From Streptomyces eurocidicus (GTDB taxonomy: Bacteria; Actinomycetota; Actinomycetes; Streptomycetales; Streptomycetaceae), in the NCBI RefSeq assembly GCF_002891295.1, contig NZ_LGUI01000001.1:992001-1056000 (forward strand): DNA of 64,000 nucleotides. The letters are read 5' to 3'. A program made the translations under genes and the position numbers. The number at the start of each line of letters is the position of its first letter. Position 1 is the first letter of the stretch. Below are positions 49,395 through 57,413 of this stretch, piece by piece. The notes below the pieces were generated by a model. The model was given only the letters and a program-made list of their open reading frames with translations. It was not told the origin of the DNA and searched no databases.

Positions 49395-50332
49395 ATCTCC
49401 TCCCCCTGACGGCGCAGCAGCCGCAGGTAGCCGAGGGTGACGGCCAGCAGGATCAGCAGCATGACCACGCCGATCGCCGAGCCGAGGCTGTACTGCGAGG
49501 ACGCGAACGCCTTCTGGTAGGCGTAGACGTTGAGGGTGAGGTTCTGTCCGGCGACGCCGCCGCCGTTGGTCATCACATAGATCTGGGTGAAGATTTTGAA
49601 GTCCCAGATGACGGACTGGACGGTGACGACGACGAGGATCGGCCGGAGCATCGGGGCCGTGACCCCGCGCCAGATCCGCCACTGCGAGGCGCCGTCGAGG
49701 GCCGCCGCCTCCAGCACCTCGGCGGGGATGGCGCGGAGACCGGCGTAGACGGTCACCATCACGAAGGGGAACGAGCACCAGACGACTTCGAGGAGGACGA
49801 GCCCGAAGGCGCTGTAGCGGTCGTACGTCCAGGAGTGGCCCTCGAAGCCGGAGAGGCCGAGCGCGCTCAGGGCGGAGTCGACGGGGCCGAGGTCCGGGTC
49901 GAAGAGGAAGAGCCAGACCGTGGAGCCGGTGACGGCCGGGGTGGCCCAGGCGCCGAGCGCGGCGAGCATCAGCGCGAGGCGCGGCAGGGCCCGTACCCGG
50001 GTGAGCAGGACGGCCAGCGCGCAGCCGACGGCGAGCGTGGCGAGGACGCAGGCCGCGGCGAAGACGACCGTCGCGAGGAGGACCTGGCGGAACTGGGCGT
50101 CCCGGAAGAGCTCGGTGTAGTTGCCGAGCCCCTGGAAGGACGTGGGTTCGCCCCCGCTCACCTGGGCCTGGGTGTATTCGAGGAAGGAGATGAGGCCGAG
50201 CTGGTAGAGGGGGTAGACCAGCAGGCCGCCGATGAGGACGAGCGCGGGGGCGAGGTAGAGCCAGGGCGTCCAGGCGCCGGGGCGGCGGGCGCGGGACGGA
50301 CGGGACGCGCGGGACGTGTCGGTGGCCGTCAT
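49391..50332 (-). CDS. Sugar ABC transporter permease (MalF type)
   Basis: A 313-residue permease. A basic N-terminus (SRASRPSRARRPGAW) is followed by six hydrophobic segments. The coupling loop is PAEVLEAAALDGASQWRIWRGVTAPMLRP. Start and stop overlap neighbours by four bases, so the three transport genes are translationally coupled. Partner of the MalG-type permease. Confidence 0.91.
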   Translation of the reverse strand: MTATDTSRASRPSRARRPGAWTPWLYLAPALVLIGGLLVYPLYQLGLISFLEYTQAQVSGGEPTSFQGLGNYTELFRDAQFRQVLLATVVFAAACVLATLAVGCALAVLLTRVRALPRLALMLAALGAWATPAVTGSTVWLFLFDPDLGPVDSALSALGLSGFEGHSWTYDRYSAFGLVLLEVVWCSFPFVMVTVYAGLRAIPAEVLEAAALDGASQWRIWRGVTAPMLRPILVVVTVQSVIWDFKIFTQIYVMTNGGGVAGQNLTLNVYAYQKAFASSQYSLGSAIGVVMLLILLAVTLGYLRLLRRQGEEI

Positions 50333-51702
50333 TTCCGGAACGCCTCGTTCATCTTCTTGGCGGCGCCCGCCGCGGCCGCGTCCAGGCTCCGCCGGCCGCT
50401 GACGATCTCCTGGAACATGACCGGCAGCACCTGCGCGGCGTCGACGGCGGCCCAGCCGGGCGTCACCGGGACCGTCCGGGCGCCCGCGTCGAGCGTGGCC
50501 ACGAAGGGCCGGACGAAGGGCTGCCGGCGGGCCGCCGCGGCCCGGACGTCGGTGTAGGTGGGCAGGAAGCCCATGGCGTCGAAGAGGTCGGCCTGGGCGC
50601 GCTTTCCGGCCAGGGTCCTCATCAGCTCCACGGCGAGCGTGCGGTGGGAACTGCTCTTGAGGACGCCGAGGTTGTTCCCTCCGGCGAACGCCGGGGCGAT
50701 GGTGCCCTCCGCCGCACCGGGCAGCGGTACGACCGCGTAGGCGCCCTTGACCTTGCTGTTCTCCATGGCGCGATGGCTGAAGTCACCCCCGATGGCCATG
50801 GCCGCCTTGCCGGACGCGAACGACTCGACCGTGGCGTTGCCGCCCCTCTGCGCACAGCTGCTCGGCGGGCAGTTGTCGTCGCCGAAGAGGGCCGTCCAGG
50901 CGGCGATGCCCTTCTTGGTCCGCTCGTCCGTGAGCGTGGAGATGTAGCCGCGGCCCTTCTTCTCCGCGACCCCGCCGCCGTGCGCCCACAGGAACGGCAG
51001 CGCGCCGTAGGTGTACGCCCCGCCGACGGCGAGCCCGTGGAGCGCGGGCCGCTCCCGGTGGACGCGGCGGGCGGTGGCGGCCAGTTCGTCCAGGGTGCGC
51101 GGCGGGCGCAGGCCGAGCTCCGCGAAGACGTCGGTGCGGTAGTACAGCGCCCGGACGCCCACGAACAGGGGCGCCCCGTAGACCTTGCCGGCCACGGTCA
51201 CCGACCGGCGGGCCGCGGGGTCGGTGTCCTTCGCCTCGGCCCAGGCGGCGACATCGGCCGTGACGTCGGCCAGCCCGCCGTCCCGCACATAGCCGGCGGT
51301 GTCGGTGTTGCCGTACTCGATGAGGTCGGGGGCGCTGCGCGGGTCGTTGAAGGCGGCCTTGACGCGCTGGGCGCGGGTCTCGACGGGGATGTAGGCGACG
51401 TCGACCCGCACCCCCGGGCGGTCCTTGGCGAACGCGGCGACGGCCCGGTCGACGACGGCCGCCTTGGGGGCGTTGTCGACCTCCCGGAAGAGCCAGATCC
51501 GCAGGGTGCCGGTGTTCTTGTCGCCCCGGCCGCCGGGGACGGCGGTCGAGGGGGCGCAGCCGGCAGCGGCGGTGAGCGCCGCGACGGCGAGGCCGAGCGC
51601 CCGTAAGCCCCGGGGCGTACGGGCGGTACGGGGCGTACGGGCCCTGCGAGCGGTCCGCCGGCCGGGTCCCGGGGCGGGCGGTGGTGGTGACAGCGACGCC
51701 AT
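50329..51702 (-). CDS. Extracellular sugar-binding lipoprotein of the ABC importer
   Basis: A 457-residue solute-binding protein. A long arginine-rich n-region (RRTARRARTPRTARTPRG), including a twin-arginine pair, precedes the hydrophobic core and lipobox TAAAGC. The mature domain starts near NTGTLRIWLFREVDNAPK and has the cluster-1 sugar-binding pattern (PDLIEYGNTDTAGYV; GAPLFVGVRALYYRTDVF). ATG at 51702 follows GGGAGGGGAG. A LacI-like operator is 22 bases upstream. First gene of the importer/hexosaminidase operon. Confidence 0.9.
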   Translation of the reverse strand: MASLSPPPPAPGPGRRTARRARTPRTARTPRGLRALGLAVAALTAAAGCAPSTAVPGGRGDKNTGTLRIWLFREVDNAPKAAVVDRAVAAFAKDRPGVRVDVAYIPVETRAQRVKAAFNDPRSAPDLIEYGNTDTAGYVRDGGLADVTADVAAWAEAKDTDPAARRSVTVAGKVYGAPLFVGVRALYYRTDVFAELGLRPPRTLDELAATARRVHRERPALHGLAVGGAYTYGALPFLWAHGGGVAEKKGRGYISTLTDERTKKGIAAWTALFGDDNCPPSSCAQRGGNATVESFASGKAAMAIGGDFSHRAMENSKVKGAYAVVPLPGAAEGTIAPAFAGGNNLGVLKSSSHRTLAVELMRTLAGKRAQADLFDAMGFLPTYTDVRAAAARRQPFVRPFVATLDAGARTVPVTPGWAAVDAAQVLPVMFQEIVSGRRSLDAAAAGAAKKMNEAFRK

Positions 51703-51723
51703 GGGCTCCCCTCCCATGTCGAG

Positions 51724-51744
51724 GCGTTGCAACATACGCAACGC
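51724..51744. promoter_or_regulatory. Inverted repeat operator GCGTTGC-N7-GCAACGC
   Basis: A perfect 7-bp inverted repeat with 7-base spacer immediately upstream of the sugar importer operon. The TTGC...GCAA half-sites are typical of LacI-family sugar regulators in Streptomyces. No such regulator gene is adjacent. Confidence 0.6.
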
Positions 51745-51806
51745 ACGTTTCACGGTGCACAACTGAGAGGAGGCTAGGGGCGCCCGGCCCGCCGGACAAG
51801 AGCAAA

Positions 51807-51844
51807 ACGGCCCCTGGAGCGCGATCACGCGCTCCAGGGGCCGT
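51807..51844 (-). terminator. Intrinsic terminator of the DUF3039 gene
   Basis: ACGGCCCCTGGAGCGCG (51807-51823) pairs perfectly over 17 bp with 51828-51844, loop ATCA. On the minus strand it is followed by TTTTGCTCTT, a good T-tract. Confidence 0.9.
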
Positions 51845-51879
51845 GGGAACCCTGGGAAAAGCCCGGAGGAGAACTCCGG

Positions 51880-52173
51880 TTACTTCTTGTCGCCGCCCTT
51901 GCCGCCCTTGTCCTTGTCCCCGCCGGCGCCCATGCCGTCGAAGATCTCCTTGCACATGGGGCAGACCGGGTACTTCTTCGGGTCGCGTCCGGGGACCCAG
52001 ACCTTGCCGCACAGCGCCACCACCGGCGATCCGGAGAGGGCGCTCTCCATGATCTTGTCCTTCTGAACGTAGTGGGCGTAGCGCTCGTGGTCGCCGTCGC
52101 CGTGCGACACCTGCGGCGTCGGCTCTACGAGGGTGCCGGTCCCTGCCCCGCGCTCGGGCTCAAGAGTGCTCAT
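51880..52173 (-). CDS. DUF3039 small zinc-binding protein
   Basis: A 97-residue actinobacterial protein. The core YAHYVQKDKIMESALSGSPV is followed by VALCGKVWVPGRDPKKYPVC and PMCKEIFDGM, giving Cys-x16-Cys-x2-Cys for metal binding, plus a Gly/Lys-rich tail. DUF3039 proteins are widespread in actinomycetes without known function. I start at MSTLEPERGAG; the frame is open upstream. A strong terminator follows. Confidence 0.85.
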   Translation of the reverse strand: MSTLEPERGAGTGTLVEPTPQVSHGDGDHERYAHYVQKDKIMESALSGSPVVALCGKVWVPGRDPKKYPVCPMCKEIFDGMGAGGDKDKGGKGGDKK

Positions 52174-52305
52174 GGTTTCCAAGAGTACTGGGGGCCGGGG
52201 CCGACAGGCCGTTCGCCGGGCACGCCTGTCACCGCCCGGCACCGGAGCCGCCGCCGGCCGGGCCGCCGGGGCGCGGAGGGCGGCGCGCGCGGCGCGCCCG
52301 GGCGG

Positions 52306-52902
52306 TCAGTTCAGACTCGGGTCGTCCGGGTAGGTGGCGACCATCGCCAGTTCGTTGCGCTGGCGCCGCAGCACCGCCCGCCACAGCTGCCCCGGCTCGG
52401 GCGAGGAGACGTCGCCCGGCTCGGACTCCACCACGTACCAGGCGCCCTCGACCAGCTCCTCCTCCAGCTGGCCGGGCCCCCAGCCCGCGTACCCGGCGAA
52501 GATCCGCAGCGAGCCCAGGGCCGCTGCCAGCAGCTCCGGCGGGGCCTCCAGGTCGACGAGGCCGATGGCGCCGTGCACCCGGCGCCAGCCGAGCGGGCCG
52601 TCACCGGTGCCAGCGCCCTTCGCACCCTTCTCATGGGCCTCTCCCGGCACCACGCCCACCCCGAGCGCGGAGTCCAGCGAGACCGGGCCGCCCTGGAAGA
52701 CCACGCCCGGCTCGCCGGTGAGGGACGCCCACGACTCCAGGATGTCGGCCACCCCGACCGGGGTCGGGCGGTTGAGGATCACGCCGAGGGAGCCCTCCTC
52801 GTCGTGGTCGAGAAGCAGCACCACCGCACGGTCGAAATTCGGGTCAGCGAGCGCCGGTGTCGCGACAAGCAGCCGTCCTGTGAGCGAGGACACCTCGGAC
52901 AT
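52306..52902 (-). CDS. YqgE/AlgH (UPF0301) family protein
   Basis: A 198-residue protein. Start TGRLLVATPALADPNFDRAV, then VVLLLDHDEEGSLGVILNRP and FAGYAGWGPGQLEEEL are the family's conserved segments. Members have been called transcriptional regulators, but the biochemical function is unsettled. Start ATG at 52902 (MSEVSSLTG); an ATG six codons earlier is possible. It is divergent from murA across 263 bases. Confidence 0.92.
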   Translation of the reverse strand: MSEVSSLTGRLLVATPALADPNFDRAVVLLLDHDEEGSLGVILNRPTPVGVADILESWASLTGEPGVVFQGGPVSLDSALGVGVVPGEAHEKGAKGAGTGDGPLGWRRVHGAIGLVDLEAPPELLAAALGSLRIFAGYAGWGPGQLEEELVEGAWYVVESEPGDVSSPEPGQLWRAVLRRQRNELAMVATYPDDPSLN

Positions 52903-53165
52903 GGGCACATGATCCCGCATTTCGGGCCGTTGCGAAGGGTGGACGGCCACTCCGGAGGGACATGGAGCGCCGGAATCCGGGCAGGGAGCGCCGGGAAGGG
53001 GAAAAGCGCGGCCACGGAGATAACCGGTAGCGACCATTCCATTAACGCAGCGTGTTGTTGCGAAGCCATGACATACCCGGAGGCCCCTTACACACACAGG
53101 AGCGCCCTCCGGTCGCATTACCCTTTCTTCTTGCCCCCCTGCCCAACTCCAGGAACGCGAGATCC

Positions 53166-54506
53166 ATGACCGGCCCTGACGATGTACTGCTTGTCCACGG
53201 CGGCACCCCGCTCGAGGGTGAGATCCGTGTCCGCGGCGCGAAGAACCTCGTGCCGAAGGCCATGGTCGCCGCGCTGCTCGGCAGCGGACCGAGCCGGCTG
53301 CGCAATGTCCCCGACATCCGCGACGTGCGGGTGGTCCGCGGTCTGCTGCAGCTGCACGGTGTGACGGTCCGCCCGGGCGACGAGCCCGGCGAGCTGATCA
53401 TGGACCCCTCCCATGTGGAGAGCGCCAACGTCGCCGACATCGACGCCCACGCCGGCTCCTCGCGCATCCCGATCCTGTTCTGCGGCCCGCTGCTGCACCG
53501 GCTGGGCCACGCGTTCATCCCGGGCCTGGGCGGCTGCGACATCGGCGGCCGGCCGATCGACTTCCACTTCGAGGTGCTCCGCCAGTTCGGCGCGACCATC
53601 GAGAAGCGCGAGGGCGGCCAGTACCTGGAGGCCCCGCAGCGGCTGCGCGGCTGCAAGATCCGGCTGCCCTACCCCTCGGTCGGCTCGACCGAGCAGGTGC
53701 TGCTGACCGCCGTTCTGGCGGAGGGCGTCACGGAGCTGTCCAACGCGGCCGTCGAGCCGGAGATCGAGGACCTCATCTGCGTACTGCAGAAGATGGGCGC
53801 GATCATCTCCATGGACACCGACCGCACCATCCGGATCACCGGTGTGGACTCGCTCACGGGCTACAACCACCGCGCCCTGCCGGACCGCCTGGAGGCGGCC
53901 TCCTGGGCGTCCGCGGCGCTGGCCACCGAGGGCAACATCTACGTCCGCGGTGCGCAGCAGCGGTCGATGATGACCTTCCTCAACACCTACCGCAAGGTCG
54001 GCGGCGCGTTCGAGGTCGACGACGAGGGCATCCGCTTCTGGCACCCGGGCGGCTCGCTCAACGCCATCGCGCTGGAGACCGACGTCCACCCCGGCTTCCA
54101 GACGGACTGGCAGCAGCCGCTGGTCGTGGCCCTGACGCAGGCGTCGGGCCTGTCGATCGTCCACGAGACGGTGTACGAGTCCCGGCTCGGCTTCACCTCC
54201 GCGCTCAACCAGATGGGCGCGCACATCCAGCTCTACCGCGAGTGCCTGGGCGGCTCGGCCTGCCGCTTCGGCCAGCGCAACTTCCTGCACTCGGCGGTCG
54301 TCTCCGGCCCGACCAAGCTGCAGGGCGCCGACCTGGTCATCCCCGACCTGCGCGGCGGCTTCTCGTACCTGATCGCGGCGCTGGCCGCCCAGGGCACGTC
54401 CCGGGTGCACGGCATCGACCTGATCAACCGCGGCTACGAGAACTTCATGGAGAAGCTGAAGGAGCTGGGCGCGAACGTCGAGCTGCCGGGCGGCGCGGAC
54501 GCCTGA
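53166..54506 (+). CDS. murA: UDP-N-acetylglucosamine 1-carboxyvinyltransferase
   Basis: A 446-residue enzyme that transfers enolpyruvate from PEP to UDP-GlcNAc, the first committed step of peptidoglycan synthesis. Lys26-Asn27 (RGAKNLVPK) and Cys124 in LGGCDIGGRP, the fosfomycin-target cysteine, are present. PDRLEAASWASAALATEGN and RGGFSYLIAALAAQG are inside the two-domain EPSP-synthase fold. It is followed by a partial tandem duplication of its own last codons. Confidence 0.95.
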   Translation: MTGPDDVLLVHGGTPLEGEIRVRGAKNLVPKAMVAALLGSGPSRLRNVPDIRDVRVVRGLLQLHGVTVRPGDEPGELIMDPSHVESANVADIDAHAGSSRIPILFCGPLLHRLGHAFIPGLGGCDIGGRPIDFHFEVLRQFGATIEKREGGQYLEAPQRLRGCKIRLPYPSVGSTEQVLLTAVLAEGVTELSNAAVEPEIEDLICVLQKMGAIISMDTDRTIRITGVDSLTGYNHRALPDRLEAASWASAALATEGNIYVRGAQQRSMMTFLNTYRKVGGAFEVDDEGIRFWHPGGSLNAIALETDVHPGFQTDWQQPLVVALTQASGLSIVHETVYESRLGFTSALNQMGAHIQLYRECLGGSACRFGQRNFLHSAVVSGPTKLQGADLVIPDLRGGFSYLIAALAAQGTSRVHGIDLINRGYENFMEKLKELGANVELPGGADA

Positions 54507-54641
54507 CGGCCACCACCCCCCACCGGGCCTCGCGCCCGGCCGGGGATCCGGGGGTCGCCCCCGGGTGAGCACAGCGAGCTCCCCGCGGCACGGACGCCTG
54601 ACGGCCCCCCACCAGGCCCCGCGCCCGGCCGGGGATCCGGG
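54496..54641. repeat. Imperfect duplication of the murA 3' end
   Basis: CGGACGCCTGACGGCC and the next 40 bases ending in CCGGGGATCCGGG occur at 54496-54552 (including the murA stop) and again at 54591-54641. The rest of the 357-base gap to the HU gene holds no gene. Confidence 0.8.
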
Positions 54642-54817
54642 CCCCCGGCTGACACAGCCGGCGACGGCTCTGAGCTGCGAAGCTCTGGCGCGGCCCTGAC
54701 GGCCCGTAAGCGCCTGTACCGACCACGGAGGTCGGTGCGGGCGCTTTCGCGCGTCTACGGGCCCTTACAGGCCCTTACGGGACCCGGCACGGTCCCCGCA
54801 AGGCCCCGGCAAGCCAA

Positions 54818-54850
54818 AAGGGCGGCCACCCCCGTGGGGTGGCCGCCCTT
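54818..54850 (-). terminator. Terminator of the HU gene
   Basis: AAGGGCGGCCACCCC (54818-54832) pairs perfectly over 15 bp with 54836-54850, loop CGT. On the minus strand TTTGGCTTG follows. It lies 13 bases after the HU stop and may also stop murA transcription. Confidence 0.88.
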
Positions 54851-54863
54851 CGCGCTGAGGGAC

Positions 54864-55145
54864 TTACTTGCCCTTGGCGGCTTCCTTGAGCTTGGAGCCC
54901 GCGGAGACCTTCACGCTGTAACCGGCGGCGATCTGGATCGGCTCGCCCGTCTGCGGGTTACGAGCGGTGCGAGCGGCACGGTGGGTGCGCTCGAAGGTCA
55001 GGAAGCCGGGGATGGTGACCTTCTCGTCGCCCTTGGCGACGATCTCGCCGACGGTCTCGGCGAGCGCGGCCAGGACGGCGTCGGCGTCCTTGCGGGTCAC
55101 CTCGGCGCGGTCGGCCAGCGCGGCCACCAGCTCACTGCGGTTCAT
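54864..55145 (-). CDS. hupA: HU-type nucleoid protein
   Basis: A 93-residue histone-like protein: MNRSELVAALADRAEVTRKD, DEKVTIPGFLTFERTHRAAR, TARNPQTGEPIQIAAGYSVK. It lacks the long lysine-rich tail of the sporulation paralogue HupS, so it is the short vegetative form. It binds and bends DNA as a dimer. It lies between murA and malic enzyme, as remembered for S. coelicolor. Confidence 0.95.
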   Translation of the reverse strand: MNRSELVAALADRAEVTRKDADAVLAALAETVGEIVAKGDEKVTIPGFLTFERTHRAARTARNPQTGEPIQIAAGYSVKVSAGSKLKEAAKGK

Positions 55146-55418
55146 GTTGTACTCCCGTGTTCTTCTTGCCAATGAGGCGTGAGATCGAAGCCGATGCTGC
55201 CAGGGCCCTCGGACAGTCCCCGGACCCGGGTCTGTTGCCAGACCCTCGCGCCCGGTTACGCATCCTGCCCCCACCAGTGGCGGGAAAGCCAATCCGGCAC
55301 CCTGGAGAGTCACACGGAAAGCGGCACAGCCTCGGATACAGCCGCATTTCCGCGGCCTGATTTCTGCCCGTCACCTTATGGGCAGGTCGCGGGCCCGGAG
55401 GCCCGCGACGCGCCGTCG
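55146..55418. other. 273-base gap upstream of HU
   Basis: No gene seen. It should hold the leftward HU promoter. An AT-rich stretch near 55310-55345 (CACACGGAAAGCGGCACAGC) is a possible promoter zone, but no clear -35/-10 pair was identified. No terminator hairpin for the malic enzyme gene was identified. Confidence 0.4.
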
Positions 55419-56852
55419 TCAGACGGTCGTGGTGCCCGTCACAGCCGTGCCGGCGGCCTTCGCGGCCTCCCGGACGGCGCCCGCGACGGCACCCGCGACC
55501 TTGTCGTTGAAGACGCTGGGGATGATGTAGTTCGCGTTGAGTTCGTCCTCGGCGACGACGTTGGCGAGGGCGCCGGCTGCGGCGAGCATCATGTCGGTGT
55601 TGACGGTGCGGGACTGGGCGTCGAGGAGGCCGCGGAAGACGCCGGGGAAGACCAGGACGTTGTTGATCTGGTTGGGGAAGTCGGAGCGGCCGGTGGCGAC
55701 GACGGCGGCGCTCTGGCGGGCGATGCCGGGGTCGACCTCGGGGTCGGGGTTGGCGAGCGCGAAGACGATCGCGCCGTCGGCCATCGCGGCGACGTCCTCG
55801 CCGTTCAGGACGTTGGGGGCCGAGACGCCGATGAAGACGTCGGCGCCGCGGACGGCTTCCTTGAGGGTGCCGGTGATGCCCTCGGGGTTGGTGTTGTCCG
55901 CGATCCAGCGCAGGGCCGTGGCGGGGCCGGCGTCGACGAGGTCGGCGCGGCCGGCGTGGACGACGCCGTGGATGTCGGCGACGACGGCGTGCTTGACCCC
56001 GGCGGCGATCAGGAGCTTGAGGATGGCGGTGCCGGCGGCGCCCGCGCCGGACATGACGACCCGTACGTCGCCGATGGACTTCTCCACCACGCGCAGGGCG
56101 TTGGTCAGGGCGGCGAGGACGACGATGGCGGTGCCGTGCTGGTCGTCGTGGAAGACGGGGATGTCCAGGGCTTCGCGCAGGCGGGCTTCGATCTCGAAGC
56201 AGCGGGGGGCGGAGATGTCTTCGAGGTTGATGCCGGCGAAGCCGGGGGCGATGGCCTTGACGATCTCGACGATGGCGTCGGAGTCCTGGGTGTCCAGGCA
56301 GATCGGCCAGGCGTCGATGCCGGCGAAGCGTTTGAAGAGGGCGGCTTTGCCTTCCATGACGGGGAGGGCGGCCATGGGGCCGATGTTGCCCAGGCCCAGG
56401 ACGGCGGAGCCGTCGGTGACGACGGCGACGCTGTTGCGCTTGATGGTCAGGCGGCGGGCGTCCTCGGGGTTCTCGGCGATGGCCATGCAGACGCGGGCGA
56501 CGCCGGGGGTGTAGATCATGGAGAGGTCGTCGCGGTTGCGGATGGGGTGCTTGGACGCCATCTCGATCTTGCCGCCGAGGTGCATCAGGAAGGTGCGGTC
56601 CGAGACCTTGCCGAGGTGTACGCCTTCGATGCCGCGGAGTTTTTCCACGATCTCGTCGGCGTGGGCGGTGGAGGTCGCGGCGACGGTGACGTCGATCCGC
56701 AGCTTCTCGTGGCCGGAGGCGGTCACGTCCAGACCGGTCACCGATCCGCCGGAGGACTCCACGGCCGTGGTGAGCTGGCTGACCGCGGTCCCGCTCGCGG
56801 GAACCTCCAGCCGGACCGTCATCGAGTACGAGACGCTTGGCGCCGTTGCCAT
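55419..56852 (-). CDS. NAD-dependent malic enzyme with N-terminal ACT domain
   Basis: A 477-residue enzyme that decarboxylates malate to pyruvate. An ACT-like domain occupies about residues 8-85. The catalytic domain follows: IRNRDDLSMIYTPGVARVCM, LEDISAPRCFEIEARL (metal/acid region), VFHDDQHGTAIV and the Rossmann motif VVMSGAGAAGTAILKLLIAAG. NAD versus NADP preference cannot be read safely, though this actinobacterial type is usually NAD-linked. It probably supplies pyruvate/NADH from C4 acids. Confidence 0.92.
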   Translation of the reverse strand: MATAPSVSYSMTVRLEVPASGTAVSQLTTAVESSGGSVTGLDVTASGHEKLRIDVTVAATSTAHADEIVEKLRGIEGVHLGKVSDRTFLMHLGGKIEMASKHPIRNRDDLSMIYTPGVARVCMAIAENPEDARRLTIKRNSVAVVTDGSAVLGLGNIGPMAALPVMEGKAALFKRFAGIDAWPICLDTQDSDAIVEIVKAIAPGFAGINLEDISAPRCFEIEARLREALDIPVFHDDQHGTAIVVLAALTNALRVVEKSIGDVRVVMSGAGAAGTAILKLLIAAGVKHAVVADIHGVVHAGRADLVDAGPATALRWIADNTNPEGITGTLKEAVRGADVFIGVSAPNVLNGEDVAAMADGAIVFALANPDPEVDPGIARQSAAVVATGRSDFPNQINNVLVFPGVFRGLLDAQSRTVNTDMMLAAAGALANVVAEDELNANYIIPSVFNDKVAGAVAGAVREAAKAAGTAVTGTTTV

Positions 56853-57050
56853 GGCCGACTTCCTCTGCTTTCCCTTGTTTCACTTCGTACGCCCGCTCGG
56901 GGTTCACCCAGGGCGAGAGCAACGATGGTCGCACCTACCAGCCGGTAGGGGGTAACCAGCCCCGGATTCCGGAAGGAATATTCCAGCAACCGGGAAGGGG
57001 AGGGACGGTCGGGACGGATGTGGTTCCGGTGACTTCTCATGGATCCAAAA

Positions 57051-57105
57051 CCACCCCGGAACCGCCCTGGAACCACTCCGGAACCACCCTGGAACCACTC
57101 CCAAT
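57051..57105. repeat. Five 11-bp tandem units, CCACYCYGGAA
   Basis: Units begin at 57051, 57062, 57073, 57084 and 57095; consensus CCAC(C/T)C(C/T)GGAA with the last unit degenerate. The period equals about one helical turn, so GGAA blocks face one side of the DNA about 200-250 bases upstream of the malic enzyme start. Confidence 0.85.
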
Positions 57106-57144
57106 CGACCACGGAAACGCTCCGGAGAGCGCCCCCTGATACAC

Positions 57145-57182
57145 CGACGGGCGCCCTTCCCCAGGAGGAAGGACGCCCGTCG
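57145..57182 (-). terminator. Hairpin downstream of the HelD-type gene
   Basis: CGACGGGCG (57145-57153) pairs with CGCCCGTCG (57174-57182), with inner CCTTCC/GGAAGG pairing and one mismatch. It lies about 230 bases after the helicase stop, so it terminates a leader or a long 3' end. Confidence 0.65.
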
Positions 57183-57413
57183 ACGGTCGTTCAGGTGACA
57201 CCGGCCCGCCATGCTCGCCTCGCGGCAAGTGGTCGCTCGAAGCGACTAAGGTTGGGCCCGGGGGCTTGGATCGAGCCGGTGCCACACCCAGGCTAACAAA
57301 CCGTTCCGGGAAGTCATTCCAGGAGCGGAAGTTCGGCCCCGAGAACGTCGGATCCCGTCCGGGGCGGGCCCCTTCGGACCCTCCCCGGACGGCCCCGCAG
57401 CCGGCCCCGCCGG

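Larger units (their letters stand above)
56853..57413. other. 561-base gap upstream of malic enzyme
   Basis: No gene seen. It contains the 11-bp repeat array at 57051-57105, a terminator-like hairpin at 57145-57182 and the presumed leftward promoter of the malic enzyme gene. Confidence 0.5.
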
